The notes under the pieces: model-generated | The model's database searches: none | What the model saw: only the letters and a program-made list of their open reading frames with translations | What the model was told of the DNA's origin: nothing | Position numbers and translations under genes: made by a program | Origin: Teratosphaeria epicoccoides | Lineage: Eukaryota > Ascomycota > Dothideomycetes > Mycosphaerellales > Teratosphaeriaceae | NCBI GenBank assembly: GCA_021401465.1 | Contig: JADDMT010000016.1 | Span: 1-64,000, forward strand | DNA length: 64,000 nt | Reading direction: 5' to 3' | In this document: piece by piece, positions 32,961 through 42,978 of the stretch | How the letters are laid out: the number at the start of each line of letters is the position of its first letter | Numbering within the stretch: the stretch's first letter is position 1

Positions 32961-35900
32961 ATGGTGTTTGATATACCTAAACCCTATCGCCTTCACTGGT
33001 CGTGGCACAAAACAGATACTGCAGACTCGACATTGCTCGTCAAGCGCAGAAGTGCCGCCTCCGCCTCAAAGCATGGCCTTGCAGAGCCGGGAAAGCCAAT
33101 AACGTACCGCCGCCGCCGAGCAGACTCCGCCACAGGGCCCTTCGATGGCGCGGACGAGGATGATGACAGCATGGCTGGCCACCGCCAGCGGGCTCTGGAG
33201 CCGGATCTGGAGCGCAACCCCGGAAGATTCGACCGTCGGCCTCGAGGAGGGCTGCTGGTCAACATTCCATCGCTTGTCGTCACCGTTGCTGGCTTCCTGA
33301 TCGTCTTTGGTGCCTTGTATACTATACTCGAATACTTACTTCTCCGTTCCAGGGCTTCCGCACAATGCACGCCAGAGACGATGTACGTGCCGCTTATCAC
33401 CACTGTCACTGTTGGTTGCTCGTCTTCAGCAGCCCCAGCGAGCAGTCCTCCAGCGAGCGATGGAAGCGTGCTAGTCCATGCTACAATCTACTCGACCTCA
33501 ACGATGACCAACACGGTCACTGTGATGCCTGATCCGATATCAATGACAGCGGTCTCTTCTGCGGGCGGCTCATCATACTACTATGGTATCAACAGCGGTA
33601 CTACGAGCTGGTTGAACGGGATCTCGCCAAGCAGCGGCGCAAGCCTCACGACCGCTACCAGTGCCACCACCATCTACATCAGCCCCGCAGCTACCATGCC
33701 GACCAGCACCTCCAAGTGGACGACCACGACAACGATCCATATCCAGTCTACCGCTACCCAGACCGAGACGATGACGGTGCCGCTGTACACCTCGACCACG
33801 TTCAGCATGATGAGCCCGGGATCCACCATCACATCGACGAGTACGCACTACAACACAATTACTGTGTCGTACGCGCCATCGTCAAGCATCGGTCCAGGTC
33901 CAGGCGGCTGGAATTCTACGTCTTCTCAATCCTCATCTGCAGCGCCCGACAGCGCGAGTGGCGATCAATTCAGTGCAGCCAGTGTGACTAGCACGAGTGC
34001 AGACTCTGCCATCACCCAGACATCGATCATCTACTATGGGACGGGTACTCGGGTCACTTCAATAACCACGAACTATCTAACAACTACCGTGCCTGTTGCC
34101 AGCGCATCTATGTTCACGGGCTATACCTCGACCTTGAACTTGACCGGCGCCCCTCAAAGCAGCTCGCTGCCAACAGCTCCAGCCGGCACAGCTGGTGCTA
34201 CGCCAAGCAACTCACATGCCACTGCTCCGCCCAGCGCGGCGCCCGAGCCCACTGTCAATTTGACGAGCGCTGATTCCAGCAGTCGGTCCGCCGCGACTAC
34301 GCTGAGCTCGAGCGGCCTCGGGCTCTCACCTGATGCGGCTTCTGTGCCAGTGACTGGTGAAACTGGTACTGCTCCAATGTCAGTAGCTGGCACGATTGCC
34401 AGTACCTCCATGGCGACAATCAATTCGACGACTGCTGGGCCTGTCATAAGTAACATGGGCTCTGTCCCTGCGTCTTCAACAGTTCTAAATGTCACATCCG
34501 GCACTATGGTAGGATCAATCCCAACCGGCGTGTCTATGGGCACAACCGCATCCGGGTTGTCGTCCGCGACCCCTGTCTCTTCGGCGAGCTCTTCGCTCCC
34601 AATCAGCGCCGCTGGCATCTCGTCACCTGCATCCACTTCGACGAGCCTCTTGACCAGCACGCTGCCAGTCTCTGGCACAGGCATCTTTTCGGCTGCACTC
34701 AACACATCAGTCGCAGGTGCTGCGACTTCGGCTTCAGGAACTTCTTTGAGCGTCTCAAACTCATTCGGAACTCTGATAAGCGCTTCAAGTGCTGCAGCTT
34801 CAGATACGTCAGCGCCGAATGCCGCGTCTTCTGCCAGCCTGTCCATAATCGTACCAGTCCCGCTCACTACGACCATGGATGCAGGATCCCTTGAGCCAAC
34901 CGTAATCCTTGAGACTACCAGCACCACTCTTGGCCTGGTTGGAGGTCAGACGCCAAGCACCGTGTCTGGATACTTTGTTTTCAACGGAACCACTGTTGTT
35001 CCCGTTGTGACAGGTACGCCAACCAGTACCGCCAGCAGCGCTGTGGACTCGAGCTCAATTAGCATTGTAGCTAGCACCCCAGTCTCAGCCGCGGCTTCCA
35101 GCAACTTCAACAGTAGCATGAGCATGACAGCAACGGCTACCGATCCTGGATTTTATGGAGCGGGCTTAAGCAGCAGTGCGAGCACGACGACGACGAGCAG
35201 CGTGGAATCTGGAGCTTACGGTCCGTCCAATTACTCCTCTCCATCGGTGCCTCCTGTGCAACCCACATCTGCTCCAATCAACACATCAAGCGCAGCACTG
35301 TCGGCGACCTCGAGCACGACTTCTGGCTTCGGCATCAGTTCTTTAGCCTCTTCAGTGAAGCCACAGACTATCAGCAACGGCTCCACCTCCTCAAGCAGCC
35401 TTGCAACCTCGTCTGGACCGAGCTCAGTCACAGTATCTAGCAGATCGCTGCCCTCTAGCGTGTATTCGAGGTCAACGATGACCACGTCGACCACGTCTTC
35501 AGCTTCTGCTGCATCCACGTCATGTGGACAGAGCGGCAAGTTCACTTTGACATTTGACGACCTCCCAAGTTTCACTCCGACGCACGCGAATTCGACAGAC
35601 ATCACACAAAATCCGCCCGTGCCAAACCCATACCATCATTTCACCTTTAGCGATGGTTACGTCTACGCGCCTTCCAAGCGCGAGCCGTTTGCACCACGAT
35701 CTTCGCCGAATGTCGGTGTCTTCCTGGCAAATGGCACTGGCTTGTCAACCAGTACGATGGCCAAGGGAGAACTGGCTGACGGTCCGTACGAGGCGATGTC
35801 TGCCTTCTGGTTCGACGTCTACAGCGGCTGGTTTGGATGCGATGACAGCGGCCCTGATCCTTGTACCTTGGTTCTGTCCGGCTACACTTATTCCGCCGCC

Positions 35901-36134
35901 TCACAGTCGGAGCTGCTTACTTACACCCAGAATGCAACAGTTCCAGCATGTCCGGGTTTCAAGAGCTGCCAGCTAGTGCAGGTGGCATTCCCAGACTCAT
36001 TCCGCGGCCTCAGTGGTCTTCAGATCCAGGCTTACGTCAACGACGCACAAAAGATGTTCTTTGTGGACGACGTTGCCATGGACTGGACAAACAATACTTG
36101 CGCCGCTGGACTGCAGAGGCTCAAGTATCATTGA
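32961..36134 (+). CDS. large Ser/Thr-rich surface glycoprotein
   Basis: 1057 aa from ATG 32961. The first 130 residues include a basic/acidic segment (YRRRRAD ... EDDD) and one membrane segment (about 98-122, LVVTVAGFLIVFGALYTILEY), giving a type II signal-anchor layout. Next comes CTPETMYVPLITTVTVGC, an ITTVTV motif typical of fungal wall proteins, and then about 700 residues that are mostly Ser, Thr, Ala and Val, heavily O-glycosylatable. The C-terminal globular domain (about 855-1057; SCGQSGKFTLTFDDLPSF, YHHFTFSDGYVY, WTNNTCAAGL) has paired Cys and looks like an uncharacterised fungal extracellular domain. An upstream signal-peptide exon (32746-32804) splices in phase past the membrane segment, so the true N-terminus is uncertain. 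Probably a wall-associated adhesin or sensor. Confidence 0.75.
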   Translation: MVFDIPKPYRLHWSWHKTDTADSTLLVKRRSAASASKHGLAEPGKPITYRRRRADSATGPFDGADEDDDSMAGHRQRALEPDLERNPGRFDRRPRGGLLVNIPSLVVTVAGFLIVFGALYTILEYLLLRSRASAQCTPETMYVPLITTVTVGCSSSAAPASSPPASDGSVLVHATIYSTSTMTNTVTVMPDPISMTAVSSAGGSSYYYGINSGTTSWLNGISPSSGASLTTATSATTIYISPAATMPTSTSKWTTTTTIHIQSTATQTETMTVPLYTSTTFSMMSPGSTITSTSTHYNTITVSYAPSSSIGPGPGGWNSTSSQSSSAAPDSASGDQFSAASVTSTSADSAITQTSIIYYGTGTRVTSITTNYLTTTVPVASASMFTGYTSTLNLTGAPQSSSLPTAPAGTAGATPSNSHATAPPSAAPEPTVNLTSADSSSRSAATTLSSSGLGLSPDAASVPVTGETGTAPMSVAGTIASTSMATINSTTAGPVISNMGSVPASSTVLNVTSGTMVGSIPTGVSMGTTASGLSSATPVSSASSSLPISAAGISSPASTSTSLLTSTLPVSGTGIFSAALNTSVAGAATSASGTSLSVSNSFGTLISASSAAASDTSAPNAASSASLSIIVPVPLTTTMDAGSLEPTVILETTSTTLGLVGGQTPSTVSGYFVFNGTTVVPVVTGTPTSTASSAVDSSSISIVASTPVSAAASSNFNSSMSMTATATDPGFYGAGLSSSASTTTTSSVESGAYGPSNYSSPSVPPVQPTSAPINTSSAALSATSSTTSGFGISSLASSVKPQTISNGSTSSSSLATSSGPSSVTVSSRSLPSSVYSRSTMTTSTTSSASAASTSCGQSGKFTLTFDDLPSFTPTHANSTDITQNPPVPNPYHHFTFSDGYVYAPSKREPFAPRSSPNVGVFLANGTGLSTSTMAKGELADGPYEAMSAFWFDVYSGWFGCDDSGPDPCTLVLSGYTYSAASQSELLTYTQNATVPACPGFKSCQLVQVAFPDSFRGLSGLQIQAYVNDAQKMFFVDDVAMDWTNNTCAAGLQRLKYH

Positions 36135-37065
36135 TCAAGGGACGGATTCCGATGATGAAGTGCCAAGGGTTGTCGCCCAACGAAGAGCTCTGTGGTTGAT
36201 CTGTTGATCTCACAAACTGGCAATGTATCTTACTCAGCGATGTAATGGTTTATGGTGTAACGATAGCAGCCGGGACTGCGCTAAATGTACAAAGTTCGAC
36301 AAACGCTAACACCAATATCAATTAAATGAACTCCCATGTCGCGTCGCGTTAAAAGCGCTATTGACTCGCGAAAAGCCAACACACTAGCTGTTCCGTGTCT
36401 TGGAATACGGGTGCGGATCGCAATGCTTTGTAGCAATCTTCCAGACACTGTTAATTGGGTCCAGGTCTCGCTGGTGGCTCGGGCGCCGAGGACCTATGGT
36501 GAAATTGGTGTACTAAGCCACACGTAAGGCCATGTCCTATCCTCAGGACTACTTCCAACATACAGGCCTCATCTGTTCCTCAAGCGACACCTACCAGTCC
36601 CGGATTGGGCGCGACGCACAGCTTTACCCGAGGCTTTCGGATTCGTCATAAACGAAAGGTCGGTCACGCCTCCATCTACGCCAACCTAGAGTACCCACTA
36701 CTGACACCGGCGGCGGCGCAGGTGCAGTGACGCAAACCCTTCGCACACCACTGTCTGCCGCAGAGCTCCCAATTGACAGGTTCCATGAGCGCAACTCAGG
36801 CGTGATCCTTCAGGCACCGGAAGAGCAGATACGGAACTATCTTCCCAGGCGGGCAGCGCTCTGTGAAAGGGCAGGGCGGGTGCAATCTTGACTACATCAT
36901 ATAGCTGTGCGCTTCAAAGCTGGTATTACGCCGAAGAACCGCCGGCCTATAGAGGCAGTCGGCGGCGCGCCGTCAGTATCTGGCAGTGCAGCAAACGCTG
37001 GCCTTCCTAGCCGGTTGGGCATTCTAGACCGTGCACCAAGACCTTTCAAAGCTGCCATCGGCAGC
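36135..37065. other. intergenic or unresolved upstream exons
   Basis: A good 3' splice site at 36888-36904 (TTGAC branch-like sequence, then TATAG) leads into the next gene frame, so an upstream exon may lie here. I could not identify it with confidence. Confidence 0.4.
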
Positions 37066-37944
37066 ATGACAGATGGGAGAGATGGTCTGTCGAATCGCCA
37101 ACCAACAAAACAGACAACCACAGTTTGCCAGCTCGCGGAGCCATGCCAAGACGTAGAAATTGCATGCAATGGGCTCGGCATGTATTGCGTCGTTGAGATC
37201 GAGGATGGTGTCGTGACAAGGGAGCAGGATCCCACGCACATGGATGTTCCAAGCCAGACACGAAAGAGTGGCGAGGTTGAAGCTCGTGCGCCGGAGAAGC
37301 GAAGGGTGACGTTCTCAGAAGTCGATGAGGTGCGTGAGATATCGGAGGAAGAGCCGGAGGAGCAGGAGCCCGTATTAAAGCCTAAGAAGTCACGGCTCGC
37401 TCGAGCGTCGATGTCGGCAGCGCGTTCGCTGAGGGACTATGTCGTGCCGCCAGACCAGATCGGGAACAATCGTCACAGGAGATCCGAGTCGACAGCGAGC
37501 GAGCAGCTGGAAACTCGGATAGGGCGTAAGGCCAATGAGAGTCTGGCAGTCGTTCGCAGACAGCTATCCAGGCGGGCCAGCCCTGCAGTACGCCCGGTTG
37601 AGCAGGCTGCGACATGGTCACGTCCCACTGAGCGAGTCCAGAACGACGCCGTGTTGACTACTCCAGCCCGCCGTAGCGAGCCACGCACTGTGGAAACGCC
37701 AGGGCAGGATCCCCAGCAGCAGTCTCTGAAGAGGTCCGGCAGCGTCATGAAGTCTCTGACTAGAATGATTAGCGGTCTTGGCTTGCGTGGTAGGGTCAGG
37801 AGGAATAGCAATCTTTCCGCGAGCAATGCAGGTATTGCGCCGCACGCTCTGGTGTATACGCAAGGCGATTCTGTGAGCAGCTCGAAGAGTGAGATGGGTG
37901 GTGCTCCGAGGTTGCAGTTTATGGGTGATGGGCCGTGTGGATGA
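37066..37944 (+). CDS. hypothetical basic, disordered protein (N-terminus uncertain)
   Basis: 292 aa from ATG 37066; the frame is open from 36905, after a good acceptor, so the real protein may begin in an upstream exon. It has EKRRVTFSEVDEVREISEEE (about 80-100), which contains a KRRVTF motif like the RVxF docking site of protein phosphatase 1 (inference). This is followed by basic Ser/Arg-rich segments (SRLARASMSAARSLRD, SLKRSGSVMKSLTRM, GRVRRNSNLS) resembling kinase sites. No enzyme domain is recognised. The composition is protein-like, but conservation cannot be judged here. Confidence 0.5.
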   Translation: MTDGRDGLSNRQPTKQTTTVCQLAEPCQDVEIACNGLGMYCVVEIEDGVVTREQDPTHMDVPSQTRKSGEVEARAPEKRRVTFSEVDEVREISEEEPEEQEPVLKPKKSRLARASMSAARSLRDYVVPPDQIGNNRHRRSESTASEQLETRIGRKANESLAVVRRQLSRRASPAVRPVEQAATWSRPTERVQNDAVLTTPARRSEPRTVETPGQDPQQQSLKRSGSVMKSLTRMISGLGLRGRVRRNSNLSASNAGIAPHALVYTQGDSVSSSKSEMGGAPRLQFMGDGPCG

Positions 37945-38435
37945 GTGCTGCGTTTGACCGACGGTAGATCTATCCCTGGTATCGCGACTGACTGGGCAAG
38001 ACTGATGAGAGCTTCAGGCATTCGATCAAAACTAATTGGCAGGCCGACAAGCGCCTGAATGATTGATGACCATCGACGGAGGTCAGATTTTTATCGAGCA
38101 GTTGACGGTATAGTCCAGTCAGTCATCGCATCTGCGGTTTCGACCATTTGCGCTCAAATTGCCGAAGAACAGAGCGCACGGGAGATGACGGCGCAATGGT
38201 GACACGAGGACAGCGGTTTTAGACCGCGTCTGTTTCGTGTTGTACCTCCTAGGTTGTCACTGGACCGAGGTCCACGAAGGCTCGACGTCACCATTGATGA
38301 GTACCGGGCATCCAATACCACTTGAGAGGTATTACAAACATCAGATCGCATGTAAATAACATCAGAAGACGTTCGCTACATAATATAATCAAGTGATCAC
38401 ACGACAGGATCTGAAGATATCTTGAAGTTGCGAGA
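37945..38435. other. intergenic, no gene seen
   Basis: Spacer between two plus-strand genes. Confidence 0.5.
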
Positions 38436-39239
38436 ATGCCATTGGCAACACTTCATCTGCTGGCGCTCTCGCCCAATGCCACCATCAACCAGTATCTACG
38501 CGCTCTTTCCTCTTTTGGCATCAAACCTCTGGTCGCATCCAAAGCTGTGCGATGGATTATCAAACCCGAAAAGCTATCAATATCGGAGCTCATCGACACA
38601 AATTGGTCTCTTCTCATCATTTTGCCTGTCGAGACCAAGATCCCGGACGCATACCTCGGTACAGACTGGGTCTTGAAGCACTGGAGCATCACCGCGGGCG
38701 TGCCGAGCCGTGTGCTCAAAGACTTTGAGTCCAAGAACAATCGGCTTCTGCATCCTCAGGCGGGCGACGTTCCACCAGTGACCGGCGCGACCGACAACCC
38801 TCGCATGACCTCCTCCACTCAAGGACTAGAGCTCAACGAGGAGCTCAGAGCATGGGCCAAGACGTTCAAACTGGGCCAGGAGGGCGCAGTTTCCATGTTC
38901 AATCTCCTCGCCTTCAAGCCTGGAAAATCTGCTCACGAGTCTTATCAGCGATACGGGAAAGCTTTTGCAGAGTCCATTGGCAAACGTCGCGGCGGGACCG
39001 CCAAGATTGTTGGTCGCGTGGTTGAGGATCAGGGGACCGAAGGTGAGGATAAGTCGGGCTGGGACGAGATCGCTCTGGCGCACTATCCGAGCATTCGGCA
39101 TTTTGTTGATATGATTGGGTCGGAGGATTATCAGGAGGTGAATCATCGGGATCGCTTACCGGCGCTGAGGGATACGTGTATCTTGTGCACGACGGAGTTG
39201 GATTCCGAGATCAGTACTAGTAAGGAGGCGAAGTTGTAG
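38436..39239 (+). CDS. conserved fungal protein with ferredoxin-like (DUF1330/EthD-type) half
   Basis: 267 aa, single exon. The N-terminal part (1-90) is a compact alpha/beta segment beginning MPLATLHLLALSPNATINQY. After a Gly/Pro/Thr linker, the C-terminal part (about 145-258) has the pattern of a dimeric alpha/beta-barrel domain: VSMFNLLAFKPG, SYQRYGKAFAESI, WDEIALAHYPSIRHFVDMI, then DYQEVNHRDRLPALRDT. This matches DUF1330-like proteins, where the strand ending in ALAHYPS and the HR.. LPAL segment are typical. No catalytic role can be assigned. The gene is complete with no introns. Confidence 0.7.
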   Translation: MPLATLHLLALSPNATINQYLRALSSFGIKPLVASKAVRWIIKPEKLSISELIDTNWSLLIILPVETKIPDAYLGTDWVLKHWSITAGVPSRVLKDFESKNNRLLHPQAGDVPPVTGATDNPRMTSSTQGLELNEELRAWAKTFKLGQEGAVSMFNLLAFKPGKSAHESYQRYGKAFAESIGKRRGGTAKIVGRVVEDQGTEGEDKSGWDEIALAHYPSIRHFVDMIGSEDYQEVNHRDRLPALRDTCILCTTELDSEISTSKEAKL

Positions 39240-40222
39240 TGCTGTCCAGATCGGGATGTTTGAGTCGTGGGAGATGCCTCAGTCGTCGATTCCATGATTA
39301 GGGTCTTGCTGCAAGGCTCGTATTCGACTTCAGACCCTTGAGCCGCTTTGAGCAAGAGGCTGAGGCTCTAGTCCAATCGAGGATGCGCTCTAGGACGCCT
39401 TTGCACAAGGCCATTTTGTTTTACGAATGAGGAAGGAGTAGGCTAATGTGAAGGTACGTACCAGGACTTCCATGCGAGCGGCAATTCGGGCCTAACTCCG
39501 AGAACTTCGGAATTGACGCCGAGTCCTGCAACGACGTCTTGTATGTACATAATGTTGCATGGCGAACACCTGGTATCGAGCCCAGCAAGTTGCTGCAGCC
39601 AGTCCTAGACTTTGGCGTCCAATATCGTCCACAGCTGTGCTGTTACGTATCCGACGCTGGTTGCGTGAAACTTTCTGCCGTAAGAAGCGACCTCACGAAA
39701 TGACCAGGAGCTGCTGAAGCTTCTTGGAGGCAACAATCCCAGGATGTGGGCACGAACTCCAGAAGCCTACTCCCATAAGCATTCGCTGCATGCAACCCTT
39801 TGCATTCAATGCTATTCGAAGACTCGTCGGATGGGGAGGCCAGGAACCACAGGACCGAGTTGGCCTGCATCTGGGATGCAAAATCGGGCCAAACGCAGCC
39901 AGCTGTGGGCTCCCGGTATCGAGGATTATCGCAGACTCGCCACAGCCCCTCTGCCAGAGCTGTGATTACACGTCGAATGGCGATATAACGAGGCACTCAG
40001 GCAGGGAGCTCACCTGGGCATCTCCCTTGCGAAATGTGGAAAGCCCGCCGCGCGACACAGCTCCTAGTTTCTCACGAAACATTTCACACCTGATCAGTCA
40101 TGCACTTTCTGACGTACCGCAGGAGATTCGATTCCCAGCGAGGATTTGCCCAAAGCGGACTGATTACGAGGGGGGTCTGAACACCAAAGCATCAAATACA
40201 GAAGCTAAGACGACGTTCTAGT
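39240..40222. other. intergenic, no gene supported
   Basis: About 1 kb between convergent genes. A 165-codon plus ORF (39724-40221) overlaps a 117-codon minus ORF and neither resembles a family. Confidence 0.45.
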
Positions 40223-40865
40223 CTATGGGTCGCACGGGATACCAGTCGGGACCTTGGGCGGAGTAACGTCGAAGTCGTCGTACGAAACGAGGTTGCCTGA
40301 ATGAGGCGCAAAGCTGAGCTTGCCTTCGGTCTTCGCGATGGTGAAGCGAGTCTTGTAGCTGCATCGGTATTGCCATGTCAGCCATACGCATTCGCTCATC
40401 ATGCCGGCGTGGGTGTGCTGAACTTACGTAGCCTGCGAGCACTGGCCGTCCAAAGTAGTCTGAATCTTGCCCAGAACGAGAAATCTCTTGTATTCAGGCG
40501 TCTCGGCATCGACGCTCACATCGTTAGGTACGTGATTCCAGCGCTTGTTGCCATTTGGCGGGAGCAGTTTTTGCTTGAGCGCAACGATCTGGTCACTGCC
40601 TTCGGCACGGTTGGTCAAGACGATCAATAGTCCCGGTGGTTTGAAGAAGTTGGTGAAGGTCGTTGTCGCCTTGGTGTCCTCTGCGGTCGCGTAGAGCCTG
40701 CGCGAAGCTTGTGAGCCAAAGCTTGTGAGGCTGCTTGATCACTTACTCCTCAAGGTAACTCTTGAAGCCAGCGTCTACACCAGCAGCTGGAGCGTAGTCT
40801 TTGAAATCGATTGCTTGCGTGAGAGAGGAAAGGCTCAAGGCCATGGCTGCTATGGAGAGCTTCAT
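40223..40865 (-). CDS. small secreted protein (3 exons)
   Basis: Exons 40865-40747, 40697-40428 and 40358-40223 encode 174 aa. Introns have GTAAGT/CAG and GTAAGT/CAG ends and phases close exactly. A signal peptide (MKLSIAAMALSLSSLTQA) is followed by IDFKDYAPAAGVDAGFKSYLEELYATAED. The central part is a beta-rich segment (PPGLLIVLTNRAEGSD, YKRFLVLGKIQTTLDGQCSQAT), and the protein ends in VPTGIPCDP with a second Cys that could pair with the one in DGQC. No known enzyme domain; typical of fungal extracellular proteins of unknown role. A TATA box lies about 115 bp upstream. Confidence 0.78.
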
Positions 40866-40980
40866 GGTGACGATCTAGACGGACCAGAGGCTTTATGCGT
40901 TCGGGCTGTCTGAGTGTATGCGAAGAGCAAGAGGAAAGAGAGACAGAGATAGTTGTGATGCCCTTTATATTCGCTCGAGA

Positions 40981-40986
40981 TTTATA
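40981..40986 (-). promoter_or_regulatory. TATA box
   Basis: TATAAA on the minus strand, 116 bp upstream of the start codon of the small secreted protein gene. Confidence 0.5.
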
Positions 40987-42978
40987 GGGCCTCCGAGCCA
41001 AGGCGGGACAGCGAGATTGATGCGGAGGGTGACTTGCATGGCTCACCGCCATCTTAAGAGTCGCGGAAGGCAAGGGAAGCGGGAGGCAAGGGAACGCAGG
41101 ACGAGACTCTCCTGAACACACAAGCCTTGTCCGCAGTAGTGAGGTACTGGGTTGAGCAGTCGAGAGAGCGCTCGACTTAGCTCCTACGCCAGGATTCTGA
41201 AATAGGACATGTGACTCTGCTCAGCCTCGATAGCGGGCCAGATTCAGTCTGTGGTCAAGACCATGTCGTCTACAAGACCGGGTCCCGTCACAAGGCCCAT
41301 CTCAGGGCATGGTCGCCGCCGGAGCATGCCTTCTGTTCTGACGGAGCATAAGCCGTGGTAAGCAGGACAACACACTGGCCGAAATCTAAACAAGTTTGTG
41401 GTGTCGGGTGTGATCGAGTACGACTTTGTTCGTGTCTACACGCAGCCAGCTTTGGAATGCGCGTGGCGTCATTCGTTCGCACAAGGCTGCGCTGAGAATT
41501 GTCCTATTCCGTGACTGCCATCCCCAAAGCCAAGGTCTTCGTATTCGCTAAGGTAGTGTCGGATAAGGAGCACCTTGCTGGATGTAGATGACACCCAATC
41601 ACATGCGTTCACCACCGTAGAGCTGAAGACCCCAAGGCGCACGCAACAGACCAGGATGATCATCACAAGCGTTTTGTTAGCTACCCTTGTTATCACAGCT
41701 CCAAATATGGCCCGGCGGCGTCACCCATGATTCACTGTGTTCTCGGCTGGCACAAGGTATGTATTCTCCAGCGAACATGAGGATGACGATGTCTTCAAGG
41801 CCTGGTCCCAGAGCTTGCTCCCTACTTATGAAGCCGGTCTTGTGACTGGCCCATCGCAATCCTGGCGGCGACCTCTCATAGCTACGTCGGTTGTATGAGT
41901 GCGCGGCCTTACGGACCAGGATCGCTTGCGATCATGAGCTCTACGAACTTATTGGGCTTACATACCTTAGTGGAATCTCACACCGCGTGGAAGACATCAG
42001 ATGCTTACTTGATTATGGCGTGAGTCCAAGGGAAATTAGCCTGAGCTCCACGATTTTTCAAAAACGCACATCCGAGGAATATCGACGTGCGAATACATAG
42101 TAGCCATGGGCGGAGTCACGCAATTCGAGAAGCGGAATATACACGGCAGTTCGACTTTACATTACTTGGCCTGCGCAAGGCTTCCAAACGAAGGCTTACT
42201 TACATCTATGAGGACTGCGAGCGAAGTCGAAATGGTCTGGCTCCACAAGCCGATGCGTTGGAGCTTCGACCCGCAGGCTCTGTGGGAGGCACAGAGGACA
42301 TTCTTAGCTCGCGACTTGCCTTTGCCGTGACAGACAGTAGCTGGATCCCGAGAGGGGCATACTTCTATGACCGTGTCTTCCGCGACCTTCCCTTGACAAG
42401 TCTCGGCATGGCACGGTTTAAATTGTCTTGCAGCTTCATCGATAGGCTACTGTGTTTGCAGGAGCCGTTTCGGGGAACTGATCTATACAGCGTGGATGGT
42501 CTGGACCCGAGCGTCCGCGCGTGGTCCATCTGGCAAGACTAACACGCCAGTCGTTCGGCCGCTTGACCAGGCGGGCAACTTCCACGCCTCCTGGTCTCCC
42601 ACTTGTGTACTGGTAATGTTCTGCCTTACCCTCTGCTCTCGCATACTCTGCTGTCACCTCACGGGAGCCGACCTAGGACGTGCCTACAGCGCTTCCATCA
42701 ATCAGTCCACCGCTTCACTGGATGGAACGGCTGGCTGATTATCGACAAGTTTGACTGATTACAGACTATTGACAGGGTTGAATGCTGTTGACTGCTTGCA
42801 ATCAATGTTGAATTGATCATGGAGTTTTGCCTCTACCTGTCTACTACCTGGCTGTTTGGTCGAATTATGAAGCCCAAGCCTGCGAGGCAGGGCCTGGCGT
42901 TGTGTCGCTTTGCATAGCGCCGTATCCGGCGAAAAGCACGTGGGCTCCAACAGCCGATGAGTTCCGGGTCTCTTAGTT
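40987..42978. other. 2-kb gene-poor stretch
   Basis: Several ORFs of 60-150 codons on both strands, none with family resemblance. The longest (42087-42542, +, 151 codons) starts inside another short ORF and has no signal peptide or domain. Possibly decayed sequence. Confidence 0.45.

Noticed and set aside
39724..40221. 165-codon plus-strand ORF
   Set aside because: Overlaps an equally long antisense ORF; neither shows a domain, and it ends at the stop of the secreted-protein gene by chance.
42087..42542. 151-codon plus-strand ORF
   Set aside because: No signal peptide, domain or compositional sign of coding; surrounded by similar random ORFs.
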